Assembly: GCA_031472005.1 (NCBI GenBank)
Contig: PZJY01000009.1
Span: 744,001 to 808,000 of the forward strand
Source: Tetracladium setigerum
Lineage: Eukaryota > Ascomycota > Leotiomycetes > Helotiales
Direction: 5' to 3'
Length of the DNA: 64,000 bases
Part shown: piece by piece, positions 1 to 11,841 of the stretch
How the letters are laid out: the number at the start of each line of letters is the position of its first letter
How positions within the stretch are numbered: position 1 is the first letter of the stretch
Program-made: the position numbers and the translations under genes
Notes under the pieces: model-generated
What the model saw: the letters and a program-made list of their open reading frames with translations, nothing else
Databases searched by the model: none
What the model was told of the DNA's origin: nothing

Positions 1-273
1 TCTAAGTTTTAATGATGAAAATAAAATAAAATTCTAAAACTTTTAATTTTACATTTTTATAAATGCTAAATTAGAAGCTAAGAAATAAAACTTATTAAAA
101 TATTATTATATTTCATAATCTTTTATAACTTATACTTACGTGAACTAATCTCTTTCACCTGAGTAACTACCTTATATTTATAACGAGTAAATACTAGTTC
201 GTTACAAATGCTAATTATCTACTGGTGTGCATAGCCTATCTTTGTATTACATGGATATTATCTATTAAAAACA
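1..273. other. AT-rich flank left of the transposon
   Basis: This stretch is strongly AT-rich and has many A/T runs in all frames with no open frame of note. It stops abruptly at the TA dinucleotide (274-275) that borders the transposon. It looks like gene-free, possibly mutated repeat DNA, but nothing specific can be named. Confidence 0.5.
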
Positions 274-275
274 TA

Positions 276-320
276 AGTCCCCACCCCCCTTTCTGGCCAC
301 CCCCCTTCTGGCCACCCCAC
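276..320 (+). repeat. Left terminal inverted repeat of the Pogo-like element
   Basis: The left TIR begins AGTCCCC and contains two head-to-tail copies of a unit of about 17 bp with core CTTTCTGGCCACCCCC (the second copy lacks one T). It pairs with 2050-2094. Such subterminal direct repeats are commonly transposase binding sites; that role is inferred. Confidence 0.92.
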
Positions 321-417
321 CAAACCTCATCCGTAGCTGCACATCACCACTTAAAAAATTAATATCTTTTTCATTCTTCCATCAATTACCACCAAATTTA
401 TACTTCGAATTGTGATC

Positions 418-2013
418 ATGCGAAAGTCTCAATATACTGAATTTGATATGGGGCAAGCACTTGCGGAGATCGGAAATGGGAAGTCTATTCGCAAAGCTGC
501 TCTTGAGTGGGGTATTCCAAGGGCTACCTTACAACTACGATTGCAACAAAACTCTACTCATCGTGATGGTGCCGAACACTTGCAAAGGCTTCCCCGAGTA
601 GTAGAGGATCGACTTACGAATTGGATATTGACCCAGGAAGCTCTCGGCCATAGCATCACTCACTCGCAACTAAAGGTCTTTGGTGAACGTCTTTGCAAGC
701 TCCAAAACGATTATACACCACTCGGAAAGCGATGGGTCCGGAGGTTCCTATTACGAAATCCAATACTTAAGACTAAAAGGCAACTTACGGTCGATTCTGT
801 ACGAGTGAATGGCGCTAGGTCCGATATAATTAAGGCTTGGTTCCAAAATTTTCAAATTCCAGCTATCCAAGCCATTAAGCCAGAGAATCGATGGAATATG
901 GACGAGGCCGGTATTATGGAAGGTTATGGACTTAATGGATTAGTCCTTGGTAGCTCGGAACGACGTTTTGTTCAAAAGAAACAAGCCGGTACTAGGAGTT
1001 GGACATCATTTATTGAGGTTATCTCTGCCACCGGGGTCAGAACTACTCCACTTGTTATATATAAAGGAAAGTCGGTGCAACAACAATGGTTCCCGGCCGA
1101 TATCGATATATTTACATCATGGCAATTCACTGCAACAGATAATGGATGGACAACTGACCGTACGGCTTTGGAATGGCTTGAAAAGGTGTTTATTCCAAAG
1201 ACAGCACCGGCCGATGGTTCGGCACGACTACTTATCTTGGACGGCCATGGAAGCCATGAAACCACCGAATTCATGTTCAAATGCCTCGAATCGAATATAT
1301 ATCTCTTATTTTTACCTCCTCATAGCTCTCATGTCCTTCAACCATTGGATTTATCGATTTTCTCTCCTCTTAAGGCTGCTTATCGGAAAGAGCTCAATCT
1401 TTTAAGTCTTTTGACCGATTCGGCACCAATTGGCAAGCGTAACTTCTTAATATGTTACTATAAGGCCCGGGAAGCTGCAATCACACTTAATAATATCTTG
1501 GCCGGATGGCATGCTACGGGGTTATGGCCAGTGAATATGAGTAAACCTCTAATGAGCCGATTACTATTAGAGAATAGCAATAAAGCCTCGGAATCGGCCC
1601 CTCTAGAGAGCTCTAGTACTAAGTGGAATACAAGTATATCATCGATTGAGTGGCATACACCAAAAGTCGGGAGAGAATTACGTTTACAGTTCGACACTCT
1701 GGCTCGGCTTGGCCATGATGATCTTCCGACACGTCGATTACTCTTTCGGAAGGTTGTAAAAGGATTAGATGAAAAGGACTTTGCTTTAACACAAGCCGAG
1801 AATCGAATAAAAGAGCTAGAAGCTCAATTGGATCTATATAAACCAAGGAAGCGCCGAAAGGTCCAGACATCTCCGAATTCGAGGTTCGTAGACGCCAGGG
1901 CTATTAGATCGGCCCAGATTGAAGCTGGAGAGCTCGGAGTAGTATTAATCGATTCGGAGTCATCTACTGAATCTGAATCTGTCGGGGATTTTATAGAAGT
2001 CGATGCGTTGTAG
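418..2013 (+). CDS. Fot1/Pogo family transposase (DDE_1)
   Basis: The intact 531-residue transposase catalyses excision and integration of the surrounding element. The start chosen is the ATG at 418; the frame is open slightly further upstream but has no earlier ATG. An N-terminal psq-like helix-turn-helix (about residues 5-40) and a CENP-B/Tc5-type DNA-binding half (about 55-110) precede the catalytic core. Acidic residues lie in NMDEAGI (D162), LILDGHGSH (D275) and VLQPLD (D311), giving a DD35D arrangement as in Fot1-like enzymes. A short helical, coil-prone segment near residues 465-490 is followed by a basic KPRKRRK stretch that could be a nuclear localisation signal. All catalytic residues are present and no stop or frameshift is seen, so the protein is probably functional. 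Confidence 0.92.
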   Translation: MRKSQYTEFDMGQALAEIGNGKSIRKAALEWGIPRATLQLRLQQNSTHRDGAEHLQRLPRVVEDRLTNWILTQEALGHSITHSQLKVFGERLCKLQNDYTPLGKRWVRRFLLRNPILKTKRQLTVDSVRVNGARSDIIKAWFQNFQIPAIQAIKPENRWNMDEAGIMEGYGLNGLVLGSSERRFVQKKQAGTRSWTSFIEVISATGVRTTPLVIYKGKSVQQQWFPADIDIFTSWQFTATDNGWTTDRTALEWLEKVFIPKTAPADGSARLLILDGHGSHETTEFMFKCLESNIYLLFLPPHSSHVLQPLDLSIFSPLKAAYRKELNLLSLLTDSAPIGKRNFLICYYKAREAAITLNNILAGWHATGLWPVNMSKPLMSRLLLENSNKASESAPLESSSTKWNTSISSIEWHTPKVGRELRLQFDTLARLGHDDLPTRRLLFRKVVKGLDEKDFALTQAENRIKELEAQLDLYKPRKRRKVQTSPNSRFVDARAIRSAQIEAGELGVVLIDSESSTESESVGDFIEVDAL

Positions 2014-2049
2014 AGATATTAAGTGTTGAATGTAAAGTGGTGGATTTTA

Positions 2050-2094
2050 GTGGGGTGGCCAGAAAGGGGGGTGGCCAGAAAGGGGGGGGGGACT
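2050..2094 (-). repeat. Right terminal inverted repeat of the Pogo-like element
   Basis: This is the reverse complement of the left TIR, with the same two internal sub-repeats, ending in GGGGACT followed by the TA target duplicate. The terminal G run is uninterrupted here, where the left end has one A within its C run. Confidence 0.92.
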
Positions 2095-2155
2095 TAAAGA
2101 TCCATTCAAATAATCCTCTGGCAAAAGGAGAAATACACCCTGACCTGCTAAAATT

Positions 2156-5100
2156 TCACGCTCTTAAATTCAACCCATCAATCAGATCCTTCAATTCATC
2201 CAACCGCTCACCCGCAACCGCAGCCTCAAGCACAGTCTCATACTCCCCTCCCCTTGCACTAAGGTCAGCACCGGCTTTCAACAGTGCCGCAACATGCGGT
2301 CGAAACCCATTATGCGCAGCAGCGTGCAGAGCCGTCCCAAAATGCCCCCCCTTAGCATTTGGGTCGGCTCCCATCTCAAGCAGAAACTGGAGCGTTCCGA
2401 AACTAGTAGATTCCGCCGCTGCTGCTTGTAGAGGATTCCCAAATTTGCCGCCCTGGATGTTGATGTCGATGCCCTTCTCAAGAAAGAGACGTACGGCATC
2501 AAGATTACCGCTGCTGGCGGCGGCCGAGAGCGCATTGCCGTAGCGCTCGCCGCAGTCGTAGATGTCGGCGCCTTTGGCGAGGAGATAGTTCATTAGATCG
2601 TCAGACTGAATCTCAATTGCGAGACAGAATACAGTTCTTCCGTTTTTGTCCTTTTTGGTGAAATCGGCGCCCCTTTCGATCAATTTCTTCACGGCATCTG
2701 CGTCTTGACTCAAGAGAGCACAATGCAGTGGTGTGCCATTCTCTCCACATGGACCGTTGACATCAAAACCGAGATCAAGTACGTACTCAATGAGCTCCAC
2801 GCCCCCTTGATAGGCAGCTACGTGCAGGAGACCTCCATATTCCTTGTTCCCAGCATGGATATTGGCATCCTTCTCAACCAAGAACCTCACAACTTCAATA
2901 TGTCCACCCATTGCGGCGCTGAGGATTGGATATTCTTGTATCCCACCATGAATGTTGATTTCTGCTCCATGTTCCAACAGTAACTCCACAGTCTTCAGAT
3001 TGCCAGCTGCAGCGGCTTGCTCAAGTGCACTGGATCCATCCTTGTCAGTAGCATTAACATCTGCCCCTTTCGCAATCAGCAATCTCATATTATCGAAACT
3101 TGACTCATACATGGCGAACATTTGCAGGGCAGTGACTCCAGTTTCGTCTCTGGCGTGGATATCAACGCCATGCTCAATCAGAATATTCAATACGGGTGCC
3201 GTGTCGTAGCCCAATGAGTGCAGTAATGGAGGGAACTCTTTGTGGACATGATTTATTTCCGCACCAGCTTTGAGCAGTAAGTGTAGAAGTTCGATCTGTT
3301 CTACCTCAAGAGCATGTCGAAGTGGTCCACCTCGTGCGCTGGAAGAAATGTTGACGTTTGCACCATTCTGTAAAAGAAGTGCTGCCATGCTTGGTTGGTT
3401 GCGATACACAGCTGCCTCTAGTGCAGTACCTTCATCTTCTGATATGGCATCAATATCCACTCCAGAAGCCAGAAGTTCCTCTACTAGCTTCTCATTTCCC
3501 ACTGATGCTGCAGCTTGCAACAAGCCATTAATTTCTCCGAGCTTTGTTTTATCAAAGGTGTTTAGCAGCTTCGAAAGCATGTTGTTGTCCTCGCAGGCAG
3601 CTGCAGCTACTACATCACCTGGCAGTACTTTTGCTCCATGTTTCAGCAAAGTATGTACAATATCTCGATAGCCACTACTAGCTGCGTTTTGAAGTACAGT
3701 CGTGCCATCATTGTTCTGATTAGGATCTGCTCCATTTTCAAGCGCATACTTGCAGATTGCATTGACACCATCATCCACAGCTGATTTCAAGATAGCATTG
3801 CAAAGTTCCTTGACCGAATCGGCATTCTTGTTTTGCTTAACCAAAAGTCTAGTGATATCAAGGTTAGGTGTGACACCTGACAAAGAAGAGTAAAACTCAT
3901 TGGAGGTCTGATCAGCACCACTGTCAAGCAACAGCTTAACGAGCTTGAAATTTTGCGATGCAATTGCAGATACCAAAATGGGAGGATCCGCTCGGAGAGT
4001 GTTGACGTTGGCGCCATTTCTTATCAAAAGTCTTGCAAGTGCAATGTTCTCTTTGTTGACAGCGAGAGCGAGGCAGGTACCTTGAAATCCAATGTATGTA
4101 TCGACGATGGCACCCTTTTTCAAGAGCAAAGCAGCATGTTCAATCTTCTCAGCCATAACGGCTGTGTGTAGCGGTGGGGTATAGCAATCCCCACCATCGT
4201 TTGGATCAGCTCCCCTTTCTAGCAATAGGCCCACCATCTCCTCATCACCGAACTCGACTGCACAGCACAAAGCATTTTCTTCGAAACCAGCTCGCAACTT
4301 AACATCGGCACCGTGATCAAGTAGCAATCGGACAATGGATGTATTTCCACCAGACGCAGCAGCTCTTAATGGTGTTCCGTATGGTCCGCCGTATGCGTTG
4401 ATATTGGCACCTCGCGCCAGAATAAGAGTAACAATATCTTCTTCTCCTGCGTAGGAAGCACAATGCAATACCGCACCTCTGGAAGCAGCCTCGCCAGTAA
4501 CATCTGCTCCATGCTCGATTAGAAGTTTGACGATTCCATTATAACCCTTTTCTGCAGCAATTCCTAGCGCAGTACCGCGGTGCACGGCTGGTTGGTTGCG
4601 TGTCACTACGACAGTGAAGTATCCGCAATCCTCTTCAACCGACTCATCAGCGTGAAATCCTCCATCCACGTCAGGATCTGCGCCAGCTTCAAGAAGCGCA
4701 CTAACGATTTCTTCATGGCCATGATATGAAGCAGCATAGATGGCGGTACCATTCGTGCCGCCTTTTGAGTTTGCCGTGACTCCTGCTTTAAGGAAGAGTT
4801 CAACAATCTCAAAGTTGCCACCTGCTGCCGCCGTACACAATGCTCCCTCAGCTGCGCCCTTGTTCTCAACTCCGTGTTCAAGGACTAACCCGAAGATTTC
4901 TGTATTTCCCAGATTCACAGCCACACTCAGAGCGCTTCCTTTCTCTTCCACAGACTGACTCACATCCACGCCGTTTTCGAGGAGATATTTTATCATTTTG
5001 GTATCCTCCCTCTCAATTGCCGCACAAAGCGCTGCGCTAGATGTCTTTGTTGATATTTCAGCACCTCTCGAGACGAGTAGGTCAAAGACTTCTTCTGAGC

Positions 5101-7804
5101 CAGCAATAATGGCTGCGGTGAGAGCATTTCCGCGATTGTGGGTCGACTTGACGCTCGCACCATGAGCAAGGAGTAGTTCGACAAGGTCCAGATGTCCCTT
5201 CTCTGCAGCAATGAACAAGGCTTCCTCTTCATTTCCATGAACATCAGCTCCATATTTGATCAACAAATCAATCATGTCTCTTTTGCGCAAATCAACTGCT
5301 TTTGCCATGGAGACAGATAGCTGTTCTGGTTTAATCGACTTGATCGATCCTAAGAGCTTCTCAGCCTGAGATGAATTCCCACGCGAGATGGTACGCAGCA
5401 GCACAGAATCAAGATCTTCCGCTGCGAGTGTGGCGCCAAACTTAACAAGTACATCAGTCACATCTTGTCGCTGACATAGCATAGCAATTGCTAAGGCAGA
5501 ACCATCCGGGCCCCTGCGCGCATTGACATCTGCTTTGTAGCCGAGGAGAAACTCCACAATCTCTCGAGCACCATTAGCAGATGCAGCATAAAGAGCATCG
5601 CCGCTTTGTTCGCTGTAATCATTGACGTTGGCTCCTCGTTTCAGCAGAAGCTCAACTAGCTCGACATTGCCCTGATTCGCAGCAATGACGATAAGTGGTG
5701 TACCGGAGGAGTTGGTTTGATTGATGTCCGCACCTTTAGATAGCAATAGTTCCACGATGTCTAGCTTTTCGTATTGAACTGCATTTGAGAGAGGGTCAAC
5801 CCAGAAACTGATATCTTGCACTTCTGGTCCGTGGTCTAGCAGGAGCTTTACAATGTCGATGTTTCCTCCCTGTACAGCCGAAGATAAAGGATCATGCCAT
5901 GACCCTGGCACAATTTTTGCGTTGATGCCATTTTCCAACAGAAATTTGACCAGAGAGAGATTTCCAGAAGCCGCCGCACTGGTCAAAAGCTCACTCTCCA
6001 ACGGTGAGACTCGTGCGTTATTAAGTATCAAGAGCCTGACAATGTCTTCGTGGCCATTCTGTACTGCGGCGAAGAGGGGATTGTTCTCCCCTTCATGGCA
6101 GTTCACATTGGCACCATGATCCAGAAGCGTCCGCACAGTATCGAGGTGGCCTCCAGCAGCAGCAGTGTGCAATGGGGTGGCACCATACTCATTATACAAT
6201 TGTACAGAGGTATCAGCCCCATGTTTGAGCAAAAGCTTCACCACTTCGCTACTGCCCTCCTCACATGCAAGATGGAGGACACAGGCCTCGTCCTCATCCA
6301 GTTGATTTGCGGAAGCTCCAGCTTCCATCAACGACTTTACAATTGCAAGATATCCGCCTTTTACTGCAAAGACCAGAGCTGGTCCTAGGTCTTCCGGGGA
6401 GAACTGATCCGAGGACTTTTCCAACAAAAGCGTGATGACTTCTTCGCGTCCCAGCGTAGCTGCGACAGCAATGACCGCACTATCAATTTCAGCCCCGTTA
6501 TCCAGAAAGAATGACAATACATCAATATGGCTTTCAGATATCGCTGTGATCACTGCGTTCGTGTGTTCTCCGCAGTCAAGATTGATATCAGCTCCGTGCT
6601 CGACAAGTAATTTGACGGCATCAAAATGATTTGACTCTGTGGCACCACGAAGAGTGCTTTCGTCGTTGTCCGCATTTGCGTTCACATCTAGCCCGTGTTC
6701 CAGTAGCCGCTTAAGTATCGAGACTCGCTTGTCTGCGTCTTCGAGAAGCATCGCTGGATACAGAATACTCGAATAGTAGCCCCGGTGTGCATGATATCTG
6801 CCCCTTGCTCGAGCAAATACTCGAAAACTTCAAAATGTGGTTCCGAAAGGGCGGTTTCAATCACGGTTGGCTGATTTCCACCGACAATGTCGATATCAGC
6901 ACCGTGTTTCAGCAAGGCTTTCACGCATTCCAGGTAGCCTCCACTAGCTGCTCTGCGGAGAGCACTATCATTGTCAGAGTCAATCGCGTTCACATTGGCA
7001 CCTTCTGCAACTAGAAATTCGATCATCTCGAGCCTATCATTGGCTGCCGCAGGATAGAGTGGACCGGGATAGTATCCTTCGCCAGGATCAATGTCAGCAC
7101 CTTGTTCGAGTAAATACTTTGCGATATCCAGATGTCCACCCTTGGCGGCTGCATCAAGCGCAAATGGAACAGATTCCGAATGCTCATTGATGTCGGCTCC
7201 TGCTTCCAGTAGTAGTTTTGCCACTTCCAAGTGGCCACATCCACAAGCAGCGCGGAGTGCATTGTCCCAGTGGCCGCCACTGTAGTCAACAGCAGCTCCA
7301 TGGTCCAGGAGAAAGCGGACGATTTCAATGTGGCCACTGCTTGCAGCAGCTTGAAGAGCAGCCCCATAGTGACCCCCGGTAGCGTTCACATCGGCCCCTT
7401 TCTCCACGAATAACTTAACAATGTCGAAATGTCCATTCTGCGCAGCAATAATAAGTGGTGTATCATTTGGCGTATCTGATTCCGACAAGTTGTCATGGAC
7501 TTTTTCCGGAATCTCTGCAAGAATCTTGAGGAGGATTTCTTCCGAGGTGGCATCCTCAAGAAGCTCCTTGTCCAAGTCTCGCCTTTCATCTTCTATATCC
7601 GCACCTTGATCAAGAAGAGACACGACTAGGTCGTACTTGCCATTCGCTGCAGCAAAGAATAGTGGTGGAGCTGCATAGATGATCTCAACCTCTGAGATTG
7701 GTTAGCTAGTAGTTGCCTAACGGAAGAGCTTTTTTTGGCGGGGGGAGAATACCGGTCGACGTGATATTTGAATCCGCACTCTCTTGAACGTTGATCTCCT
7801 TCAT
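2156..7804 (-). CDS. Giant ankyrin-repeat protein, one frameshift
   Basis: Nearly the whole protein consists of about 50 tandem ankyrin repeats (xTPLxxAAxxGxxxIVxLLLxxGAD type), a scaffold for protein binding. A short first exon (7753-7804, 17 codons plus one base) joins across a 61-nt GT-AG intron (7692-7752, branch CTAAC) to exon 2. That exon is in frame to about 6784, and the repeat continues in another frame from about 6780 to the stop at 2156. The break lies in a CCCC run (6780-6783); one extra base would give a continuous protein of about 1862 residues and restores repeat periodicity. No NACHT, HET or other effector domain is seen at either end, although such domains often accompany ankyrins in fungi. 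Either a sequencing indel or an early inactivating mutation is possible; intact repeats downstream favour error or a very recent break. Confidence 0.82.
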
Positions 7805-9460
7805 ATTGACTGTCCTCTCACACGTGTCAAAGGATGAGTTTGCAGCGGTCTAATTAACCTTCGAACTTCAAGATCAAGTGAAGCACGAATAAAACCAATG
7901 TTCATGAGAGAGGACATGGCAGCTACCTGTATTTGAGTGCTGCGGGGGCAGACTTCATAGCTAGGTACTACTGTACCTCTGACATTTCAGCTGAGGCTGG
8001 AGTTCACACCAGGTGCATGTTCTCTAATTATATTGGCATCCTCATTCAGTCATTCTGGCGCTTTTTAGTACTACACTTGGCGTGGGCCGGCGGAGCAGGC
8101 TCGAGGTATTCGTTACTAATTACCAAAGATAGATAAGTTTAGTAATTATGTTTCTCGATCGCATCAGATAATGCGAACGTGGTTCCAGTACGTAGCATAT
8201 CCGCGAAAGAAAGGCACGGGAATGATTTTGCAATGGTACTCTGATCTCTTGCTGTGTTGATGATCATGTCATCGAGGGGAAGCAGCGTCGCTTAAGTACC
8301 ATATCGGACATGGGCTCGGATGGGGTTGGGGTGGGGTCACTCACTAAAAAGGATCTATCCCGAACCGGACGGAGTGGGGCAGCAAAGTGGATCCCCTCCT
8401 CACCTCTGAGCCAATGCAAGGCTAGTTTGGCTTTAGGAGGTAGGTCAAGTATGTTACCGCCCAGCGCCCTCCTTCAAGCATGCCTTACGGGCGCATCCTG
8501 GTTTTAGCGCACACGGCTGCATGCAGTGCGGCTCGTCTGGTTGACCTGGTGAGGCTGCTGGTTGTCAGTAGGTAGAAGAGAGGAGGCATGCACGACTTCA
8601 GATAAGACTATTCAGATAAAAATGTACCGAAGTCAAGAGCTAGCCCTTTATAGTGTATTGCATCAATTTTTCTTCGGTCAAGAAGTAGCTTCGACTGGTC
8701 AATACCAAGTTGTTCAAATTCCGCACTTTCTAAGTCCAAGAAAGATGTACTTCGTTTTCTGGCAGCTAGTAAGCTCTTTCCCAGCAATTCCACTTGCTCA
8801 TTTGTTTTTCCCAATTCAATTTTAACGCAAAGCATTGTGCTCTAGAGAATGTGATAAGCATCCGCCACCGTTGCTCCTGTAAGTGCATGGCAATGTATTT
8901 TGACACTGAGTTGTGTTGTCAGTCACAATCGGTGCAGTTGTGGTACTTTGCTTTGCTTGGCACCTCAGACCTGTGGTTCTCCCTGAAATTGGGTGATTAT
9001 CTGTTCACAAGTAAAATTCCTGTATGAAGCGAAGATAGGATGCTACATTGAATTTCTGTGTACTTCACTGGATGAATACCCCTGTCCATACAGGCGAATG
9101 ACAGGTTTTTAACCTAACAACTGCACTCACTTCACCAGTGTGGCTGCATATGCATATACATGGTACTTTCGAAGGGTCACTTTGAAATAGCCTTCACATG
9201 ATCGGCGTTGTCTCGTCCTCTTGGATCTTGGTGTTATGGTGACGAGGCTGGCGCCCCTCAACGATCATATATGTTACCATTACTGCTGTATTGCTTCCGC
9301 CCTACCCACATTAATTCTATGAAGCCATGACTCTATTCTCATTTCCGCTCCTTTTTTCAGTGGGAAGTCTTATCACCTAACGTCATCAACTTATTGCTTC
9401 GTCCATTCTTACTTCAAACTTCACATCTTCTCAAATTCTTCATCAGAACTTCGCCGCATT
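7805..9460. other. Intergenic; one weak 75-codon ORF
   Basis: This stretch separates the divergent ankyrin and Clr5 starts. No confident gene is visible. A minus-strand ORF at 8608-8835 (75 codons) has coding-like composition, with regular Leu/Glu/Lys spacing, and is preceded by a possible acceptor (ttctctag). It could be a stray exon or relic, but it has no recognisable motif. The last 160 bp before 9461 are T/C-rich, as expected of a fungal promoter. Confidence 0.4.
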
Positions 9461-11841
9461 ATGTCTGGTTCACCTATGTCCAGCATGGCGTCGTCGTCGT
9501 CAGAGGCCATAGCACTACGCACGGGATCTACAAAAGTCGAGTGGGAGGAGATTAGACCACAGATAACCCGCTTGTATCAAGATGAGAATATAAAGCCGAA
9601 GGAAGTTGCGAGCATTATGAAAGAGCATGGCTTCAACGCTACGTGAGTTAACCTCAGGATAGCAACACCAGCATACAATCATCTACTTCACAAAACATAG
9701 CCAAAGAATGTATAAGGCCCGCTTGAAGAAGTGGGGAATTGTAAAATACGTCAAGGAGCACGAAGTCAAAGCCATCCTTCACATGGCATCGGAACGTGAC
9801 GCACAGGGAAAGAAGACTTTAACACAAAAAATAACAGGGTTTTGGAGATCGACCGATACCAAAGTCATGCCAGAAGAAAGAGAATACAGGACATCGGAAA
9901 ATCTCCACCTAGCATGCCTCATCACATCTCCTGCACAACACCACCTCCAGAGCCCATTTCAAGGTCATACGACTGCGATAGTCACTCACCACCCGACCAG
10001 AACGACCCATTTCAAAATATCTCGGCCACTTCAATATCGGTTTTTTGGACTCCAGATTCTGAGTTGCCAGAAGATCAAAATGAGAATGTCGAGGAAATCG
10101 ACAGTGAGTGGAATGGCATGTACACACCTCTTTCCGATGAGGGAGAAAACCTGAAAATGACCCTCCAAAACATGCCCAGCTACCTTTCAGACCACCAGAA
10201 TATCTGTCGCTCGCCTTTACCTCCAAAGGTGTTCAGTGTATCGGAGCAGTTGTTCTACAACATCAAGGGATATTATGCTGCTTCCTTTCAAAACGGAGCT
10301 TGGAACTTGCGTGAGAACGACAGCTGTACTTTGTATTCATTATCTGGCCTAGTTGATCACGATTCCAGAAACGAATTTCTGGGTTACCGCTACATGGCTG
10401 TTAACTTAACATAAAGAGGCTTGTTTGTTAAGTAAGGGCGAGTAGTCTCACCCTTAACGGTATTGAAGAAAACACCTTCGCGAAAATACAGATATCACGA
10501 CTTATAAAATATTATATTATATCTATTACACGTATCTCTATAATATGATTTTTTTTTTGTTAAGTAATATGAAGTTTATATTAATAATATAAATAAGTAA
10601 GACTAATCGATAGAGCTCAATTAAATAACAAAATTCCTCTCTTCTCGTGATGTATAATCATAAGCAAACCCGGCCCCAGACGATGAAAACCTGGGGTAGG
10701 AAACTCTTCACCCATAACTTGGACAAACTAAGCAAAATTTTTGTGATGTTAATTTTCGTCTCCTTTAACCATGTGAAACTTGTAATCCCTGTGATGGTGA
10801 CTCCGTTGTGTTGCACCGTTAAAGCGATAGGCACACATTTCGTTCTTGTCGTTTGGTCTCCCACACTCATACGGCCGAGCGGCTAACTCCTCAGGTGTTC
10901 CCCTTTGACCTCTACGTTATTTTGGCGATTCTGGACCATGTAAGTCTTACTTTTGTGCGTTTTGCGACTCCCTTCTCATCATCCTCGAGCGGCTCAGTAT
11001 CTTCCTCATTCTGCTCTATAGGATGCTGAGGATGGTTCCTTATCCTGTTAACGGTTAACGTGTTGGGACTGTTGAATCGCTAACCATAATTCTCGCAATC
11101 ATTGTTCAGAAACTCGCATCCAATAGGCCTCGCAGCGTTTTCTGCTTCCTTCCCACGTCGTCAACCAAACCCACATCCAGTCAACATCCTTGGGGTCGAG
11201 TCTTCTAACTTGTTGGCATTATTGATGCAGCATCTATTGAGAAAAAGATTTCTAATTCATGGCAATGTAACAATGCCGCTTTAGATGACTGCCTGGGCTT
11301 ATTCAACGATCTTGGACTGCTCGCCCGCCTCAATCAAATCCAAAATGTACACGGAGCTATCAACCCACTCGAAGAGGAAAGACTGCTTCGTCGACTTCTG
11401 GAGGACTGAGAGAGGCTGTCAGATAAGGCTTTCACACAGGTCTCCACGATCATGTTCAGTCTCGGACAGAGCATGTTAGCTCAAGGTCGCTATTCCGAAG
11501 CTGAAGATCTAGGACTCCGCATTCTGTCTACCACCCGGAACAACCCGCGCATCATTTTGAATGGACGTACAGATGCTTTCGTACTCACTGCATGGGCTCA
11601 ATATCATCAGAATAAACAAGACCTCGCGGTCAATAACATGCGAGATGCGATATACATGCTCGTTAATGAGTGTGGTAAGATATGTCCGCTTGGCACCCGA
11701 TATATGAATACTCTGGAAGGTTGGCTCGCGGAATGGGGGCGGGGAAAGGAGGCTAGTGGGCTGAAAGTCGCAGTAGATATTGTGTTGGAATTGAATGAGG
11801 CAGATATGGTGCAGAAATTCGCGGTTGTATTATCAATATGA
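9461..11841 (+). pseudogene. Decayed Clr5-domain/TPR-like gene
   Basis: The first exon (9461-9642) and the exon starting at 9701, joined over a 58-nt intron, encode a Clr5 domain (VEWEEIRPQITRLY ... QRMYKARLKKWGIVK), a DNA-binding-like domain common in Pezizomycotina. The frame then slips at an A6 run (9826-9831). The continuation (about 9830-10414) resembles the usual linker (SEQLFYNIKGYY) but ends in several stops. An AT-rich, non-coding stretch (about 10500-11080) follows. The typical C-terminal half reappears from HPWGRVF (about 11186) through EEERLLRRLLED and QGRYSEAEDL to 11841, broken by stops near 11207 (TAA) and 11407 (TGA). Several independent lesions make this a true pseudogene rather than an assembly artefact. 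The domain family assignment is from memory of Clr5 proteins. Confidence 0.78.

Larger units (their letters stand above)
276..2094 (+). mobile_element. Fot1/Pogo-type DNA transposon, complete
   Basis: This is a full-length class II cut-and-paste element of 1819 bp. Two 45-bp terminal inverted repeats (276-320 and 2050-2094) begin with AGTCCCC, and the element is flanked on both sides by TA (274-275 and 2095-2096), the target duplication of the Tc1/mariner/Pogo superfamily. One uninterrupted transposase gene fills the inside. Size, TIR length and DDD-type transposase match Fot1-like fungal elements. The right end lies about 60 bp beyond the stop codon of the ankyrin gene, so it probably inserted into or just past that gene's 3' UTR. 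No stops or obvious C-to-T decay are visible, which suggests a recent or active copy. Confidence 0.93.

Noticed and set aside
947..1405. Extra ORFs on both strands inside the transposase gene (for example 947-1405 plus, 972-1280 minus)
   Set aside because: Shadows of the transposase frame; no motifs, and the transposase frame is complete.
2952..6388. Many plus-strand ORFs of 60-130 codons across the ankyrin gene
   Set aside because: Antisense reflections of the repeat's codon pattern; they repeat with the same periodicity and have no independent signal.
10860..10900. Possible tRNA fragment (GCCGAGCGGCTAAC)
   Set aside because: No acceptor stem, anticodon loop or T-loop (GTTCGANNC) follows at the right spacing.
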